Assembly (NCBI GenBank): GCA_965230245.1 | Contig: OZ246000.1 | Location: forward strand, 620,001-684,000 | Length of the DNA: 64,000 nt | Reading direction: 5' to 3' | Source: JAGNKE01 sp965230245 | GTDB taxonomy: Bacteria > Pseudomonadota > Alphaproteobacteria > Micavibrionales > Micavibrionaceae | In this document: one piece after another, positions 61,745 through 64,000 of the stretch | Layout of the letters: each line of letters begins with the position of its first letter | How positions within the stretch are numbered: position 1 is the stretch's first letter | Position numbers and translations under genes: made by a program | The notes under the pieces: model-generated | Databases searched by the model: none | The model's input: the letters and a program-made list of their open reading frames with translations, nothing else | Told to the model about the DNA's origin: nothing

Positions 61745-62119
61745 ATGAGTATGGAACGCATGATGACCCATGAACTTATTCATGCGGGCGATCCGCGCTC
61801 CCCCAGAGAGCCTTTCGCGTATAACGAAGATTACACGACAGCGACAGAGGAATTTGCAACGTTAGAGACCGATCGCTTCGTGCGCGAAAACATGCCCCAT
61901 CTGGGCATAAGAGGTGCTTATGCCAACGAAATGAACAATGACCAGGAAATTAATGAAAAACTCCGCGAAACAATAGCAGAAGCTGTTGATACCGCGCAGG
62001 AACGCATGGACACTGCCGCACAAAGACTTGAACAAAGCTTTGACAAAATCAATGCAGACCTTTTTGCCAATGACGGAATAACGGCTAACACCCCACCACC
62101 CACTCAAATGAATATATAG
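61745..62119 (+). CDS. HExxH metallopeptidase-like protein (M91/NleD-like motif)
   Basis: 124 residues from ATG 61745 as written, but coding sequence continues upstream (see 61409). HELIHAG gives the zincin motif (H9, E10, H13 in this numbering) in the HELIHA form seen in M91/NleD effectors of host-associated bacteria. A downstream TEEFATLETDRF could hold the third zinc ligand. The C-terminal part is an Ala/Glu helix. It ends 8 bp before tRNA-Glu, which lies on the other strand. Effector role is inferred from the motif only. Confidence 0.6.
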   Translation: MSMERMMTHELIHAGDPRSPREPFAYNEDYTTATEEFATLETDRFVRENMPHLGIRGAYANEMNNDQEINEKLRETIAEAVDTAQERMDTAAQRLEQSFDKINADLFANDGITANTPPPTQMNI

Positions 62120-62127
62120 CTGGAAAT

Positions 62128-62203
62128 TGGCGTCCCGTACGGGATTTGAACCCGTGTTGCCGCCGTGAAAGGGCGGTGTCCTAGGCCACTAGACGAACGG
62201 GAC
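62128..62203 (-). tRNA. tRNA-Glu(TTC)
   Basis: 76-nt cloverleaf on the minus strand with encoded CCA. Acceptor GTCCCGT/ACGGGAC, D-stem GTCT/GGAC, anticodon stem CCGCC/GGCGG with loop CTTTCAC, T-loop TTCAAAT, discriminator G. Substrate of MnmA at U34. Confidence 0.95.
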
Positions 62204-62363
62204 GCAAGTGAAGTATTCCTTTAAGACATAGCTTTATAATGGCTTTTGAACCCAGAAATCAAGCATTACTTTGAAATATTTTGCGAAAAATGAGGCAGAC
62301 TGTAAACCCTGGAAAACAATAGCCTCATCACGGCTTGTTATGAACGCAAAAACCATTTCCGCT

Positions 62364-63398
62364 CTAGCGTTCTTTCGCTAATATTTGCCATGCTCTATCC
62401 TTTTTCTGCTCCGCTGTGATTTTTACGGATAAGAACTCCTGGATCACATTGACATTCGTTGTTGTATGTTCACTTGGCTTTGCTGTGATAAACCCCCCCT
62501 GCCCTGCAAGCGCCATTGGCAACAAAAGCTGATCAGCGAGATACTCACCGACAACGGCACGGCTGTTCAAATATGCCTCTGCCTTTTTGGCAAGCCGCTT
62601 GGCAACGGTCTCGGCCTTCACGCCGTATGAGCCGAACTCGTACAGAACCTCTGTGACTTGCTCGTATTCAAAAACAACAGACGCCAGATTACAGGCACTA
62701 TGCGCACCTTTAATTTCATTCACATGCAATGAATCATCGGGCAGTGAAAGCGCCTCCGCTAAAACAGCCAGTTCCCGTTCCGCAACATTATAGGGAACTT
62801 TCGAAAGCAGAATCTCCGCGCTCTTTGCCTTTAATGCTCCGTGCTTATTCAACTCGAAAGGCTTTAGGGTTTGCGTAGGCTCGATCTCAAAAACAACGCG
62901 GCCGCCGCCCGCAGGAAAAAAACCGTAGCTCTCGATTTTGGCACTGACGTTCACACCCATTTCCCGCAAAACAGGAAGAAAACTCCGCACAATAAAATCA
63001 TAACTCGGTGCAGCAATATTATGTGTACCCCCTTCCAGAACAACCGTAGAACGCGCTTCCGCCATCATCAAAATCGGCAAAACGGTTTGCGCTACAAGCA
63101 TCGTGCTGCCCGCCGTTCCGATTGCAAAATGATAATCCCCACTCTTAATATCCTGCGGCAAAAACATCAGCTCCGTCGATCCGGTTTTTGCCCCTGTCAC
63201 GCGGGCACTACAAATCTCTGCCGCCGCTTTAACGCAGGTCAGGTGTTGACGCATCAAACCCGGCTTACTACGCCCCGCACGAATATTTTTGATTTTTAAC
63301 GGACGTCCGGTAATGGCGGACAAAGAAAGCGCAGAACGCAAAATCTGTCCTCCGCCCTCTCCTTTAGCGCCGTCAATTACGACCGGTTTAAGTGTCAT
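62364..63398 (-). CDS. rtcA: RNA 3'-terminal phosphate cyclase
   Basis: 344 residues. GAKGEGGGQILRSALSLSAITG at the N-terminus, SKPGLMRQHLTCVKA, and the late SEHTTTNVN with the catalytic histidine are the RtcA pattern. Converts RNA 3'-phosphate to 2',3'-cyclic phosphate with ATP, in the cytoplasm. The ligase RtcB is not in this window. Upstream gene 63403 is 4 bp away and probably in the same operon. Confidence 0.95.
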   Translation of the reverse strand: MTLKPVVIDGAKGEGGGQILRSALSLSAITGRPLKIKNIRAGRSKPGLMRQHLTCVKAAAEICSARVTGAKTGSTELMFLPQDIKSGDYHFAIGTAGSTMLVAQTVLPILMMAEARSTVVLEGGTHNIAAPSYDFIVRSFLPVLREMGVNVSAKIESYGFFPAGGGRVVFEIEPTQTLKPFELNKHGALKAKSAEILLSKVPYNVAERELAVLAEALSLPDDSLHVNEIKGAHSACNLASVVFEYEQVTEVLYEFGSYGVKAETVAKRLAKKAEAYLNSRAVVGEYLADQLLLPMALAGQGGFITAKPSEHTTTNVNVIQEFLSVKITAEQKKDRAWQILAKER

Positions 63399-63402
63399 CT
63401 CT

Positions 63403-63954
63403 CTATAATCCTAAAATAAAAATTTCATCATTATCTTTGAGTTCTTCCTCAAGGATATCGGCAACCTCATCAAGTAGCGCCTTCAACTTCACACTCATAA
63501 AATCAAAAACCACATCAAACGGGTTATGCTTCCTGTAATAAAACAGCTCCGTTACATATAATCCCAGATCATCCTTATGCGAAGCAGACCTCAAAGCGTG
63601 TGAAAGTGCTCTGAATTTCTTGAGAACAGCATACCACTCCTCTCTCGAAAGGGACTGGAAAGTATACCTGCTATAGTGAGGATCAATTTCTTTGATCATC
63701 GGCTCGAGATATTTGAAGCCCTCGACCGTGAAATAAAGCGCCCCCTTGTTCCAGCAAGCTTTAGCCTTTTTCTTCGCAGGGCACACCTCGATGTAACACG
63801 TGTGCTCCAGCTCACGCATATCTCTTATAATACGAAGATCCTCCCCCAAAGCTTTAGTCAGCTCTGGATAAACCCTCTCGTCCGGCAGCAAGCCACTTCG
63901 GTACTCTTCGATCTGCGCCCGAACATCCTTTTCGGGCTCTCTGTATCTACTCAT
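63403..63954 (-). CDS. Unknown protein upstream of rtcA
   Basis: 183 residues, charged and helical, no signal peptide. CYIEVCPAKKKAKACW in the middle holds three cysteines, possibly a metal site. The C-terminal part is DVVFDFMSVKLKALLDEVADI. Not recognised. It lies 4 bp upstream of rtcA, suggesting a linked RNA role. The last 46 bp of the window beyond it hold its promoter side and no gene. Confidence 0.68.
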   Translation of the reverse strand: MSRYREPEKDVRAQIEEYRSGLLPDERVYPELTKALGEDLRIIRDMRELEHTCYIEVCPAKKKAKACWNKGALYFTVEGFKYLEPMIKEIDPHYSRYTFQSLSREEWYAVLKKFRALSHALRSASHKDDLGLYVTELFYYRKHNPFDVVFDFMSVKLKALLDEVADILEEELKDNDEIFILGL

Positions 63955-64000
63955 TGTTCTGTCCTCAAATAAAAAATTTTTAATGTGAGGAAGGGATTTT

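Overview
The window looks like a stretch of chromosome from an alphaproteobacterium of moderate GC content. The evidence is the HfaB/CsgG-type surface-anchor locus, the ELM1-family protein, the ligase-exonuclease-helicase-phosphoesterase DNA repair set and the MnmA/cysteine desulfurase neighbourhood. A Micavibrio/Rhodospirillales-like lineage is my guess and is not proven by the sequence. I see no rRNA, CRISPR array, insertion sequence or integrase. There are six tRNA genes, four of them packed into one array.

Layout. 0-11 kb: housekeeping genes (anmK 5' part, tyrS, an EamA exporter, a YhdP/AsmA-like giant protein, bcp, a hydrolase, then a sulfur-transfer operon of cysteine desulfurase, ferredoxin, Dabb-like protein and mnmA). 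11-15.3 kb: tRNA-Met and a ferric-iron ABC transporter split over three transcripts, with Fur-box-like palindromes in the fbpA/fbpC divergent promoter. 15.5-18 kb: a compact array of four tRNAs with odd features, facing a 719-residue protein with a barrel-like C-terminus. 18-23.4 kb: LysR regulator, small ORFs, a three-gene coiled-coil/DUF6384 operon and a CHAP lipoprotein. 23.4-30.2 kb: ABC exporter, ELM1-like protein, lipoprotein, diacylglycerol-kinase-like enzyme and two envelope proteins. 30.5-36.8 kb: an unknown protein with a broken 5' end, then a glycosyltransferase/methyltransferase/Nudix/histidine-phosphatase run and an FAD oxidase. 37-39.6 kb: NhaD-type antiporter with a Usp partner. 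39.7-43.9 kb: a holdfast-anchor/curli-like locus (CsgG/HfaB lipoprotein, HfaD-like repeat protein, small secreted proteins, NarL-type regulator). 44-49.5 kb: DUF350 protein, two charged secreted proteins, LOG, macro domain, GreB and pirin. 49.5-55.2 kb: the ligase-associated DNA repair module. 55.2-62.2 kb: ABC-2 exporter and small membrane genes set among effector-like proteins (two HExxH candidates and an EHHE/TIKI-like protein), ending at tRNA-Glu. 62.3-64 kb: rtcA and an unknown gene.

Two themes deserve attention. First, acidic proteins without signal peptides and without obvious housekeeping roles lie next to tRNA genes (10.7, 15.9, 60.5 and 61.4 kb; a similar one at 55.3 kb is not near a tRNA). 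Three genes (30.5, 55.3, 61.4 kb) have clearly coding sequence upstream of the intact ORF that is separated from it by a one-base frameshift or an in-frame TGA. Second, the 39.7-43.9 kb locus is a complete-looking, divergent curli/holdfast-type adhesin system with its own regulator.
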